This document shows positions 7,918 through 16,690 of a DNA stretch of 27,634 bases, piece after piece. The stretch comes from JAXDAY01 sp034679345 (GTDB lineage: Bacteria; Eisenbacteria; RBG-16-71-46; CAIMUX01; VGJL01): NCBI GenBank assembly GCA_034679345.1, contig JAXDAY010000001.1, forward strand, positions 1 through 27,634, written 5' to 3'. The position numbers were made by a program, and so were the translations under genes. Below the pieces are notes generated by a model that saw only the letters and a list, made by a program, of their open reading frames with translations, had not been told where the DNA came from and ran no database searches. The first letter of the stretch is position 1. The number at the start of each line of letters is the position of its first letter.

Positions 7918-7934
7918 ACCGTTCGTGAACGGTA
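7917..7934. promoter_or_regulatory. Inverted repeat over the methyltransferase start codon
   Basis: TACCGTTC-GT-GAACGGTA: two perfect 8-bp arms around a 2-bp centre. It includes the first base of the methyltransferase start codon and lies about 40 bp from the nuo -35, between two divergent transcription units. Size and symmetry fit a dimeric repressor site; in RNA it could hide the start codon. The regulator is unknown. Confidence 0.45.
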
Positions 7935-7974
7935 GCGGACCTCGGGATCGACTGCAACATGGGCGCGAGCGTGG

Positions 7975-8003
7975 TTGACACCCTCGGGCCGTCCGCTTAG
8001 CTT
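7975..8003 (+). promoter_or_regulatory. Probable promoter of the nuo operon
   Basis: A perfect -35 TTGACA (7975-7980), 17-bp spacer, then TAGCTT (7998-8003, three of six). The start would fall near 8010, leaving a 34-nt leader with AGGAGG before the nuoA GTG. This is the only good candidate upstream of the 11-gene operon. Confidence 0.55.
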
Positions 8004-8043
8004 CGTCGTGATCGCGCCGGCTGTCACAAGCCAGGAGGGGATT

Positions 8044-8474
8044 GTGGAGTTCCACTTCGCCACCGTCTTGGTCTTTCTGTTGATCGGAGTCGGATTCGCC
8101 GCGTTCACGCTCCTCCTCTCGAGGATCGTCCGGCCATTCGCTCCGGGGGCAGAGAAATCCTCGATCTATGAGTGCGGCGAGCGCCCGATCGGAAGCCCTT
8201 GGATCAAGTTCAACATCCGCTTCTACGTCGTCGCGCTGATCTTCGTCGTCTTCGACGTCGAGGTGGTCCTCCTCTATCCATGGGCGACGATCTACAAAGA
8301 GATGGGCCTGATCGCCTTCGTCTACCTGCTCGTCTTCCTGGTGGGATTGATCGAGGCGCTCGTCTATGTCTGGAAGAAGGGCGATCTCGAGTGGGTAAGG
8401 CCCCAGGTCGAGCGCAGAGAGGTCGAAGCACCGCTCCCGAGACATGAAAGCGTGACGGCCGCCGGAGGACGCCG

Positions 8475-8478
<4 letters not shown>
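8044..8478 (+). CDS. nuoA: NADH-quinone oxidoreductase subunit A
   Basis: A 144-aa small membrane subunit of respiratory complex I with three transmembrane helices. It helps form the junction between the peripheral and membrane arms near the quinone site. Diagnostic motifs are YECGERPIGSPWIKFNIRFY and the acidic helix FVVFDVEVVLLYPWA. I place the start at GTG 8044, which follows AGGAGG at 5 nt; an earlier TTG at 7975 lies in the promoter -35 and gives a non-homologous extension. The Arg/Glu-rich C-terminal tail is longer than usual. The gene ends in an ATGA overlap with nuoB and opens the nuoABCDHIJKLMN operon. Confidence 0.93.
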
Positions 8479-8993
<515 letters not shown>

Positions 8994-9473
8994 GTGGACC
9001 TGGAGGCGATTGCGGGCAAGCTGAACGCGCGGTTCCCTGAGGTCGTCAAGTCCGTGGAAACCGCCCATGCGGGCGATCCGTTCCTCGTCATCGATCCGGG
9101 CCGAATCCTCGACGTCGCCAAGTTCCTCCGCGACGATCCCGAGATGTCGTTCGAGTGGCTCATGTGCCTGAGCGGCGTCGACTACCCTCCGGAGTCGATC
9201 GCGGTCGTCTACAACCTCTACTCGCAGACCCACGGACGGAGGCTCACGCTCAAGGCCCTCCTGGACCGAAACGATCCGAGGATCTTCTCGGTGGAATCGG
9301 TCTGGAGGATGGCCGACTGGCACGAGCGTGAGTGCTACGACATGTTCGGGGTCGTCTTCGACGGGCACCCCGACCTGCGCCGGATCCTCTTGCCATTCGA
9401 CTGGGAAGGCCACCCGTTGCGCAAGGACTATGTCTATCCCGAATCGTATCGGGGAGTGACGAACAAGCCCTGA
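8994..9473 (+). CDS. nuoC: NADH-quinone oxidoreductase subunit C
   Basis: A 159-aa peripheral 30-kDa-type subunit that packs against NuoD in the quinone-reducing module. The family signature WHERECYDMFG (residues 109-119), followed by GHPDLRRILLP and HPLRKDY, is intact. Start is GTG directly after the nuoB stop, with GGAGG ahead of it. NuoC and NuoD are separate here, unlike the fused NuoCD of Escherichia coli. Confidence 0.95.
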   Translation: MDLEAIAGKLNARFPEVVKSVETAHAGDPFLVIDPGRILDVAKFLRDDPEMSFEWLMCLSGVDYPPESIAVVYNLYSQTHGRRLTLKALLDRNDPRIFSVESVWRMADWHERECYDMFGVVFDGHPDLRRILLPFDWEGHPLRKDYVYPESYRGVTNKP

Positions 9474-9493
9474 CGGGCGACGAGGCGGACAGG

Positions 9494-10639
9494 ATGCCGA
9501 TCGACACGAATCAGAAGTCCACCGATCTCCGCACCGAGGAGATGATCATCAATATGGGTCCGCAGCATCCCTCGACGCACGGCGTGCTGCGCCTGGAGGT
9601 CACGACCGACGGCGAGGTCGTCATGGACGTGCGCCCCTTCATCGGCTACCTCCATCGCTGTTTCGAGAAGCACTCGGAGAAGGTCGGCTATACGGGCGTG
9701 ATTCCCTACACCGATCGGATGGACTACCTCGCCGCAATGAACAACAACCACGGCTACGTGATGACCGTGGAGAAGCTCCTCGGGCTCGAGATTCCGGAGC
9801 GGGCGGAGTACATCCGGGTGATTATCGCCGAGCTGGGTCGGATCTCGAGCCACCTGGTCGCTTTCGGCACGTATGCGAACGACCTCGGCGCAGTCACGCC
9901 CTTGGTCTGGGGGTTTCGGGACCGCGAGTATATTCTCGACATCTTCGAGATGTGCTGCGGGGCGCGGTTGACCTGCAACTATTACCGTATCGGAGGGCTC
10001 AGCGGCGATCTGACCCCCGAGATGCTCACGAAGATCCGTGAGTTCCTCGACTACTTCGAGCCGAAGCTGAAGGATTACGACAGACTTCTTTCCTACAACA
10101 AGATCTTCATCGAGCGAACCGCCGGCGTCGGGGTGATCCCGCTGGAGATGGCGGTCAACTACGGGATCACGGGCCCTCCCCTGCGGGCGAGCGGAATGAA
10201 ATGGGACCTCCGCAAGGACGAGCCGTATTCCATCTACGACCGATTCGAGTTCAATATACCCACGGGCAAGGGGCTCAAGGGCGAGGTCGGGGACTGCTGG
10301 GACCGCTACATGGTCCGGATGTGGGAGATGGCCGAGTCGGTCAAGATCATCCGGCAGTGCCTCGCGCAGATCCCGGAAGGCGAGTATATCAGCCCCAAGA
10401 CGCCGAAGATGATCAAGCCCCCGAAGGGCGAGGTCTACGTCCGGGTGGAGAATCCGCGCGGGGAGTTGGGCTACTACCTCGTGAGCGACGGCAAACCGAA
10501 CCTCTACCGATTGAAGGTCCGCTCGCCGTGCTTCACGAACCTCGCGATCGTCCCGGCGATCAGCCGGGGTGTGATGCTGGCCGATCTGGTGGCGATCGTC
10601 GGTTCCCTCGACATCGTCCTCGGAGAGATTGATCGTTGA
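9494..10639 (+). CDS. nuoD: NADH-quinone oxidoreductase subunit D (49-kDa)
   Basis: A 381-aa peripheral subunit that lines the quinone cavity with NuoB. Recognisable segments are MGPQHPSTHGVLRLEV near the N-terminus, GYLHRCFEKHSE, YTDRMDYLAAMNNNHGY, and the C-terminal SPCFTNL with DLVAIVGSLDIVLGEIDR. The motif normally read as LHRGxEK has Cys in place of Gly, a small departure. I start at ATG 9494, close before the conserved region; an upstream in-frame start at 9332 lies inside nuoC and adds unrelated Arg-rich sequence. The Shine-Dalgarno is weak. Gap to nuoC is 20 bp. Confidence 0.95.
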   Translation: MPIDTNQKSTDLRTEEMIINMGPQHPSTHGVLRLEVTTDGEVVMDVRPFIGYLHRCFEKHSEKVGYTGVIPYTDRMDYLAAMNNNHGYVMTVEKLLGLEIPERAEYIRVIIAELGRISSHLVAFGTYANDLGAVTPLVWGFRDREYILDIFEMCCGARLTCNYYRIGGLSGDLTPEMLTKIREFLDYFEPKLKDYDRLLSYNKIFIERTAGVGVIPLEMAVNYGITGPPLRASGMKWDLRKDEPYSIYDRFEFNIPTGKGLKGEVGDCWDRYMVRMWEMAESVKIIRQCLAQIPEGEYISPKTPKMIKPPKGEVYVRVENPRGELGYYLVSDGKPNLYRLKVRSPCFTNLAIVPAISRGVMLADLVAIVGSLDIVLGEIDR

Positions 10640-10664
10640 TCTTTCCGTCAGGGAGGGGTGGCAG

Positions 10665-11720
10665 GTGAAGGAGTGGGTCGACGGGCTGATCCGAGGATCG
10701 GCGGCTCTGCGGGGAATGCCGCCGGAGGTGAGTTACTTTCTCGCGATGGTGTTCTTCGGCCTCTGCGCCGTCGGTTTCATGGCGATCTGCGCGCTTGCGT
10801 TCGTCTGGCTCGAGCGCAAGGTCTCGGCGCGCATCCAGAGCCGCTACGGTCCGGTCTATACCGGCGGCAAGTTCGGCTGGGCCCAGACCCTCGCCGATGC
10901 GGTGAAGCTCCTCATGAAGGAGGATCTGGTTCCCACGAGCGCCGACCGGATCCTCTTCAACATCGCTCCGGTGATCACTTTCATGGCATCGATGCTCACC
11001 CTGGTCGCCATTCCATTCGGCGACGGACTGATCGTGGCGGATCTCGACGTCGGAATCTTCTTCATCCTGGCCGTCTCGGGGATGGCCGTGATCGGCTTCC
11101 TCATGGGCGGTTGGTCGTCGAACAACAAGTGGAGCCTCTACGGCGGCATGCGCGCGGCGAGCCAGATCATCTCCTATGAGATCCCGGTCGCGCTCTCGTT
11201 GATCGGCGTGGTGATGATTGTCGGATCCCTCAACATGAGCGAGATCGGACGCTTCCAGGAGGGCGGGTTCTGGCGGTGGAACCTCTTCCGCTCACCCTTC
11301 CTCTTCGTGGCCGGCTTCATCTACTTCACCGCGGCCCTGGCGGAGATCAACCGCACGCCGTTCGACCTGCCGGAGGCGGAGTCGGAGCTTGTCGCGGGCT
11401 ACAGCACCGAGTACAGCGGGATGAAGTTCGCCTTCTTCTTCCTGGCGGAGTTCGCGAATCTCTTCGTGGTCTCGGCGATCGCAAGCGTGATGTTTCTCGG
11501 CGCGTGGACCTCGCCCTTGCCCTGGCAACTGCTGCCCGGCCCCGTCTGGTTCCTCGTGAAAGCCTTCGGTCTCGTCATCGTCATCATGTGGTTGCGCTGG
11601 ACGCTTCCGCGCCTGCGTGTCGATCAATTGATGGCGGTCTGTTGGAAGTACCTGATCCCGATCTCCCTGGTGATGCTGATCGGGCTCGGGGTTCAGATGT
11701 GGAAGTTCCCCGTAAAGTAG
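10665..11720 (+). CDS. nuoH: NADH-quinone oxidoreductase subunit H
   Basis: A 351-aa integral membrane subunit (about eight helices) that forms the quinone entry channel and connects redox chemistry to proton pumping. Markers are WLERKVSARIQSRYGP, AQTLADAVKLLMKED, and the loop EINRTPFDLPEAESELVAGY starting at Glu227. I prefer GTG 10665 because GGGAGGGG lies 7 nt upstream; an in-frame TTG at 10629 overlaps the end of nuoD, has a poor ribosome site and adds 12 residues. Separated by 25 bp from nuoD and 16 bp from nuoI. Confidence 0.95.
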   Translation: MKEWVDGLIRGSAALRGMPPEVSYFLAMVFFGLCAVGFMAICALAFVWLERKVSARIQSRYGPVYTGGKFGWAQTLADAVKLLMKEDLVPTSADRILFNIAPVITFMASMLTLVAIPFGDGLIVADLDVGIFFILAVSGMAVIGFLMGGWSSNNKWSLYGGMRAASQIISYEIPVALSLIGVVMIVGSLNMSEIGRFQEGGFWRWNLFRSPFLFVAGFIYFTAALAEINRTPFDLPEAESELVAGYSTEYSGMKFAFFFLAEFANLFVVSAIASVMFLGAWTSPLPWQLLPGPVWFLVKAFGLVIVIMWLRWTLPRLRVDQLMAVCWKYLIPISLVMLIGLGVQMWKFPVK

Positions 11721-11736
11721 CCCGGAAGGTGGACTC

Positions 11737-12243
11737 ATGAGCGCAGTGGCACAATACGTCTCGAACATCTGGCGGGCGGTCATCACCACCCTGATCGGGA
11801 TGCGAGTCACCGGCCGCAACGCGTTCACGCGCCCGGTGACCCTCGAGTATCCCGATGAGCGCGCGCATCTGCCCGAACGGTACCGCGGGATCCTGCACAA
11901 TCGAATCGAGGACTGCATCGGCTGTCTCGCGTGCGCCCGGGCCTGCCCGGTCAACTGCATCCACATAGAGATCAGCAAACGCGACAAGGAGGATTACGGC
12001 GTCACCTCCGATGGGACGAAGATCACCCAGTGGATCCCGAAGTTCGACATCGACATGTCGCTCTGCATGATCTGCGGGCTCTGCACGGAGCCCTGCCCGA
12101 CGGAGTGTTTGACCGTCACGAAGGAGTATGAGCTTGCTGTCGAGGGCAAGCGCGAGATGTACCTCGAGTTTGCGCTGGAGCGCGACAAGCAGATCGTCGC
12201 AAAGAAGATGGCCGAGAAGGAGACGCCCGCGGCCGCGGAGTAG
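11737..12243 (+). CDS. nuoI: NADH-quinone oxidoreductase subunit I (2x[4Fe-4S])
   Basis: A 168-aa ferredoxin-like subunit that carries clusters N6a and N6b on the path to N2. Two classical motifs are complete: Cys60-63-66-70-type CxxCxxCxxxCP followed by Cys74, and Cys110-113-116-120 followed by Cys124. An N-terminal amphipathic segment anchors it at the membrane. As NuoEFG are not encoded in this operon, NuoI may be the electron entry point if a ferredoxin-type donor is used; that is inference. Confidence 0.96.
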   Translation: MSAVAQYVSNIWRAVITTLIGMRVTGRNAFTRPVTLEYPDERAHLPERYRGILHNRIEDCIGCLACARACPVNCIHIEISKRDKEDYGVTSDGTKITQWIPKFDIDMSLCMICGLCTEPCPTECLTVTKEYELAVEGKREMYLEFALERDKQIVAKKMAEKETPAAAE

Positions 12244-12281
12244 CCGGCCCGTTCGGGGGTCGGAGAATTGGGGGGGGGCTG

Positions 12282-12788
12282 GTGTCGGAGGAGATTCGAC
12301 TCGGGGTGTTCCTGGCATTCGGCGTGTTGAGCGTCGCCGCCGCCGCGGTCGTCGCCTTCGCCCGAAAGATCATCCATAGTATCTTCGCGCTGCTGTTCGC
12401 GTTCTTCGGCGTCGCGGGGCTCTACGCACTGCTGCACGCCGACTTTCTGGCCGCGTCCCAGGTGATGATCTACGTCGGGGGGATCCTCGTGCTCCTCCTC
12501 TTCGGCGTGATGCTCACCCAGAAGATCTCATCGGTCGACTTGAAGGGCCCGAGCTTCCAGAGGGGGCCGGCGGCTGCGATCTGCCTGGTCCTGCTCGGAG
12601 CGCTGCTCTTCGTGATCTACAAGACGCCTTGGCCGATCGTCGATCGACCCCCGATCCATCCGACCCCGCCTGCGATCGGCACGCACTTGATGACCGACTT
12701 TCTGCTGCCGTTCGAAGTCATCTCGATCCTGCTCTTCGCCGTCCTCGTTGCGGCGGCGATGATGGCGAGAAGCGAGGCCCGCCGATGA
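12282..12788 (+). CDS. nuoJ: NADH-quinone oxidoreductase subunit J
   Basis: A 168-aa membrane subunit with about five helices; its third helix takes part in coupling in complex I. Family features are the N-terminal helix run, HADFLAASQVMIYVGGILVL and the C-terminal FEVISILLFAVLVAAAMMAR. The start is GTG 12282, preceded by a nine-G tract (12270-12278) that must act as the ribosome site. The stop overlaps nuoK as ATGA. The 38-bp gap from nuoI holds only this G-rich sequence. Confidence 0.93.
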   Translation: MSEEIRLGVFLAFGVLSVAAAAVVAFARKIIHSIFALLFAFFGVAGLYALLHADFLAASQVMIYVGGILVLLLFGVMLTQKISSVDLKGPSFQRGPAAAICLVLLGALLFVIYKTPWPIVDRPPIHPTPPAIGTHLMTDFLLPFEVISILLFAVLVAAAMMARSEARR

Positions 12789-13090
12789 TCCAACTCCAGC
12801 ACTACCTTACGATCGCCGCGTTCCTCTTCTGCCTGGGGCTCTACTGCGTTCTGACCCGCAGGAACGCCGTGACCATTCTCATGGGAATCGAGCTCATCCT
12901 GAACTCCGCCAACCTGAACCTCATCGCCTTCTCCCGTTACACCACGACCGCGATCTCGGGGCAGGTCTTCGCCCTCTTCGTGATCATCATGGCTGCCGCT
13001 GAAGCGGCGATCGCCCTGGCGATCGTTCTGAACCTCTACAAGCGGGTCAACTCCATCGATGTCGACGAAGTCGACATGATGAGGGGTTAG
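12785..13090 (+). CDS. nuoK: NADH-quinone oxidoreductase subunit K
   Basis: A 101-aa three-helix subunit of the membrane arm, related to MrpC of Na+/H+ antiporters. The conserved GIELILNSANLNLIAFSR and the helix AAAEAAIALAIVLNLYK hold the two buried Glu residues needed for proton transfer. The start at ATG 12785 overlaps the nuoJ stop; a longer upstream frame lies within nuoJ. Length is exactly typical. Confidence 0.96.
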   Translation: MIQLQHYLTIAAFLFCLGLYCVLTRRNAVTILMGIELILNSANLNLIAFSRYTTTAISGQVFALFVIIMAAAEAAIALAIVLNLYKRVNSIDVDEVDMMRG

Positions 13091-13104
13091 GGGGGGGCGA
13101 GGGG

Positions 13105-15171
13105 ATGTTGACGACGCTTGTCCTGATCCTCCTGATGCCGCTCGCGGCGTTCGCGATCCAGGTCTTCCTCGGGAGATTCCTACCGCGCAAGGGCGACTGG
13201 CTCTCGACGGGAGCGATCGGCGTTTCGCTGGCGCTAGCCGTGGTCGCGTTCGTGAGATCGATCTCGATCAATGATCCGGGGATGCGCGAGGTCTTTTCTT
13301 GGCGGTGGATCGAGGTGGGGACGTTTCGAGCCTCCATGGGCATCCTCTTCGACAACCTGACCGCCGTGATGCTCATGGTGGTCGGAATCGTGAGCTTCCT
13401 GGTTCATCTCTTCTCGATCGGGTACATGCACGGGGATGCGCGCTATGGGCGCTACTTCGGCTATCTCGGGCTCTTCAGCTTCTCGATGCTCGGGCTGGTT
13501 CTCTGCGACAACCTGCTCGCCCTCTACATCTTCTGGGAGCTGGTCGGCTTGTGCTCCTACCTCCTGATCGGCCACTGGTACGAGAAGAAGTCCGCCTCGG
13601 ACGCGGCGATGAAGGCCTTCATCACCACGCGAATCGGAGACGTGGGGATGCTCATCGGGATCATGATCATCTTCGCGAAGATCGGGAGCTTCCGGTACGA
13701 CGACGTCTTCCGCGCCGTCGCCGACGGTACGCTCTCGGGGAGCCTGCTCACGGCGGCCGGAATCGGGATCTTCTTCGGCGCCATCGGCAAGAGCGCGCAG
13801 TTCCCGCTGCACGTGTGGCTGCCCGATGCGATGGAGGGCCCGACGCCGGTCAGCGCCTTGATCCATGCCGCGACGATGGTCGCCGCCGGAGTCTACATGG
13901 TCGGGCGGCTCTTCCTGCTCTTCTCGCCCGATGCGATGCTCTTCATCGCCTACATCGGGCTCACGACCGCGGTGATCGCAGCCTCGATCGCGATCGTGCA
14001 AACCGACATCAAGAAGGCCCTTGCCTACTCCACGATCTCCCAGCTCGGCTACATGATCTGCGCCCTGGGCGTGGGGGGGTACACGGCAGGCCTCTTCCAC
14101 CTGATGACGCACGCCTACTTCAAGGCCCTGCTCTTCCTCGGCAGCGGCAGCGTGATCCACGCGTTGAGCACTCAGGAGATGCCGGAGATGGGCGGGCTCA
14201 GGAAGAAGATGCCGACCACCTTCTTGACCTTCCTCGCCGCGACTCTTGCCATCTCGGGCGTGCCGCTCTTCTCCGGATTCTTCAGCAAGGACGCGATTCT
14301 GGCCTCGGCTCTCGAGTTCGGGATGGAGCGGCCCGCGCACATGATCATCTTCATCCTGCTCCTCATCACGGCCGGAGTGACCGCCTTCTACATGTTCCGC
14401 GTCGTCTTCCTGACCTTCCTGGGCAAGCCCAGGGACGCGCACAAGTTCGAGCATGCCCATGAGTCGCCGAGGGTCATGACGATACCGCTGGTCGTCCTGG
14501 CGGCCCTCTCGATCGGGTCGGGATGGGGGGGCTGGTTCCAGAAGCTCAATGTGAAGCCGGAGATCGCCGTCTATCAAACCGCGCGCATGGCGGGGGAGGA
14601 GACAGCCCCGGTTCATGCGACTCCCGCCGCCGCCGGCCTCGATGCGACGGGCCACGCGGCCGCGAGCCCGGCGCACGGCGCGGGACACGACGTCCACCGG
14701 GCGCATCAGGCGCATACGATCGCCATGATCTCCTCGATCATCGTGGCGGGCCTGGGCATCCTGCTCGCCTGGGCATTCTATGGGCGGCGGCGATTCTCAC
14801 CGCAGCGGGCCATGGAGCGTCTGCGGCCGATCCACACGCTGCTTTCGCGGAAGTACTACTTCGATGAGCTCTACCACGCGGCCCTGATCCGTCCGGTCCT
14901 CGGTCTCTCGCGGGCCTTCAGATGGTTCGATGGGGCCGTGATCGACGGACTGGTCAACGGTTCGGGGAGCCTGACGCGACTCACCTCGTGGATCGTCGGC
15001 GTCTTCGACAACGTCGTCATCGACGGAATGGTGAACGGAGTCGCCACAGCGTTCGTGGCGGGAGGGCGGCAGCTTCGCAAGATACAGACCGGCAAGATCC
15101 AGAACTACCTCTTGGGATTCGCAGCCGTGGCCCTGGTCATCCTGGTCGTGCGGCTGATTCGGGGCTTCTGA
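13105..15171 (+). CDS. nuoL: NADH-quinone oxidoreductase subunit L
   Basis: A 688-aa antiporter-like subunit at the distal end of the membrane arm, where one proton channel lies and from which the long lateral helix extends. Motifs include FWELVGLCSYLLIGHWYEKK, GKSAQFPLHVWLPDAMEGPT, LIHAATMVAAGVY and DIKKALAYSTISQLGYM. Between the antiporter core and the C-terminal lateral-helix region lies a His/Ala-rich linker (503-537) with seven His. The ATG follows an eight-G tract and GAGGGG. The C-terminal part contains two similar repeats around FDGAVIDGLVNGSG and FDNVVIDGMVNG. Confidence 0.95.
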   Translation: MLTTLVLILLMPLAAFAIQVFLGRFLPRKGDWLSTGAIGVSLALAVVAFVRSISINDPGMREVFSWRWIEVGTFRASMGILFDNLTAVMLMVVGIVSFLVHLFSIGYMHGDARYGRYFGYLGLFSFSMLGLVLCDNLLALYIFWELVGLCSYLLIGHWYEKKSASDAAMKAFITTRIGDVGMLIGIMIIFAKIGSFRYDDVFRAVADGTLSGSLLTAAGIGIFFGAIGKSAQFPLHVWLPDAMEGPTPVSALIHAATMVAAGVYMVGRLFLLFSPDAMLFIAYIGLTTAVIAASIAIVQTDIKKALAYSTISQLGYMICALGVGGYTAGLFHLMTHAYFKALLFLGSGSVIHALSTQEMPEMGGLRKKMPTTFLTFLAATLAISGVPLFSGFFSKDAILASALEFGMERPAHMIIFILLLITAGVTAFYMFRVVFLTFLGKPRDAHKFEHAHESPRVMTIPLVVLAALSIGSGWGGWFQKLNVKPEIAVYQTARMAGEETAPVHATPAAAGLDATGHAAASPAHGAGHDVHRAHQAHTIAMISSIIVAGLGILLAWAFYGRRRFSPQRAMERLRPIHTLLSRKYYFDELYHAALIRPVLGLSRAFRWFDGAVIDGLVNGSGSLTRLTSWIVGVFDNVVIDGMVNGVATAFVAGGRQLRKIQTGKIQNYLLGFAAVALVILVVRLIRGF

Positions 15172-15208
15172 TGCGTCGCGAATGGGGCGCGAGCGGTGGA
15201 GGGGGACG

Positions 15209-16681
15209 ATGACCTCAAACGTGCTTTCCTGGATCACTTTCTTCCCGCTGATCGGGGCGGCGGTCATACTCTGCCTGCCCAAGGAGCGGCCGAACCTGAT
15301 CCGGTGGACCGCGGCGGCGGCCTCCGCGGTCCCGCTGGTCCTCTCGATCTGGCTGTACGGAGCGTTCGACCGGACGACGACCGCGATGCAGTTCGTCACG
15401 CAAGTCGACTGGATCCCGCGCTTCAACATTCAGTACTTCATGGGGATCGACGGGATCAGCGTCACCATGGTGATCCTGACCGCGCTGCTCTCCTTCATCT
15501 GCATGTTCGCCTCGTGGGGGATCAACAGGATGGTGAAGGGTTACTTCGCCCTCTTCCTCCTCCTCGAGACCGGGATGCTTGGGGTCTTCTGCGCCCTCGA
15601 CTTCTTCCTGTTCTTCGTCTTCTGGGAGGTGATGCTCCTGCCGATGTACTTCCTGATCGGCATCTGGGGCGGTCCCCGGAGGGAGTACGCGGCGATCAAG
15701 TTCTTCCTCTACACCCTCGTGGGGAGCGTCCTGATGCTCCTTTGCATGCTGGCCCTCTACTTCCGGCACGATCCCCACACCTTCGACATGACGGCGCTCT
15801 GGAGCGATGTCTCGACCTATGGCCGCAGCTTCCAGATGGTCGTCTTCCTGGGACTCTTCATCGCCTTCGCCATCAAGGTGCCCGTCTTCCCATTCCACAC
15901 ATGGCTCCCCGATGCCCACGTGGAGGCGCCGACGGCGATCTCGGTGATCCTCGCGGGAGTGTTGCTGAAGATGGGAACCTACGGGATCTTCCGGGTCAGC
16001 TATCCGATCCTCCCGCAGGGAACGGCATGGTTTGCCGGCGCCCTGGCGCTCCTGGGGGTCGTCAACATCCTCTATGGCGCCTTCTGCGCGATGGCGCAGA
16101 AGGACTTGAAGAAGCTCGTCGCGTACTCATCGATCAGCCACATGGGTTACTGCTTGCTGGGGATGGCCGCCCTCACGCCGGCGGGGATGAACGGCGCGCT
16201 CTTCCAGATGTTCAACCACGGCACCACCACAGCGATGCTCTTCCTCCTGGTCGGCGTGATCTACGACCGGGCTCACCATCGTGACATCGAGGGATTCGGC
16301 GGTCTCGCCAACCAGATGCCGATCTACACGGGCATCGTCATGGTCGCCTTCTTCGCCTCCCTCGGACTTCCCGGCCTCTCCGGATTCATCAGCGAGGTGC
16401 TTGTGTTCCTCGGGGCCTATCCGGTCTTCAAGACCCTCGTGATCATCGCGGCCGCGGGGATGGTGATCACCGCAGCCTACTGGCTCTGGACCATCCAGCG
16501 GATGTTCCTGGGAAGCCTGAACGAGAAGTACAAGACCCTGCCCGACCTGAGCGGCAGGGAGCTCTTCACCCTGGTCCCGCTCGCGATCATCGTGATCGTC
16601 CTCGGTGTCTACCCGATGCCGGTGCTCGACTTGATGCACCGGTCCCTCGAGTGGGTCACCGGGATGGCGACGCGGCTCTAG
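15209..16681 (+). CDS. nuoM: NADH-quinone oxidoreductase subunit M
   Basis: A 490-aa antiporter-like pump subunit with about 14 helices. Conserved markers: FWEVMLLPMYFLIGIWGG (with the essential Glu), FAIKVPVFPFHTWLPDAHVE, ILAGVLLKMGTYG and DLKKLVAYSSISHMGYC. The ATG at 15209 is preceded by GGAGGGGG and begins the hydrophobic N-terminal helix; an upstream in-frame start would add nine residues. Gap to nuoL is 37 bp and to nuoN 9 bp. Confidence 0.96.
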   Translation: MTSNVLSWITFFPLIGAAVILCLPKERPNLIRWTAAAASAVPLVLSIWLYGAFDRTTTAMQFVTQVDWIPRFNIQYFMGIDGISVTMVILTALLSFICMFASWGINRMVKGYFALFLLLETGMLGVFCALDFFLFFVFWEVMLLPMYFLIGIWGGPRREYAAIKFFLYTLVGSVLMLLCMLALYFRHDPHTFDMTALWSDVSTYGRSFQMVVFLGLFIAFAIKVPVFPFHTWLPDAHVEAPTAISVILAGVLLKMGTYGIFRVSYPILPQGTAWFAGALALLGVVNILYGAFCAMAQKDLKKLVAYSSISHMGYCLLGMAALTPAGMNGALFQMFNHGTTTAMLFLLVGVIYDRAHHRDIEGFGGLANQMPIYTGIVMVAFFASLGLPGLSGFISEVLVFLGAYPVFKTLVIIAAAGMVITAAYWLWTIQRMFLGSLNEKYKTLPDLSGRELFTLVPLAIIVIVLGVYPMPVLDLMHRSLEWVTGMATRL

Positions 16682-16690
16682 GAGGAGGCG

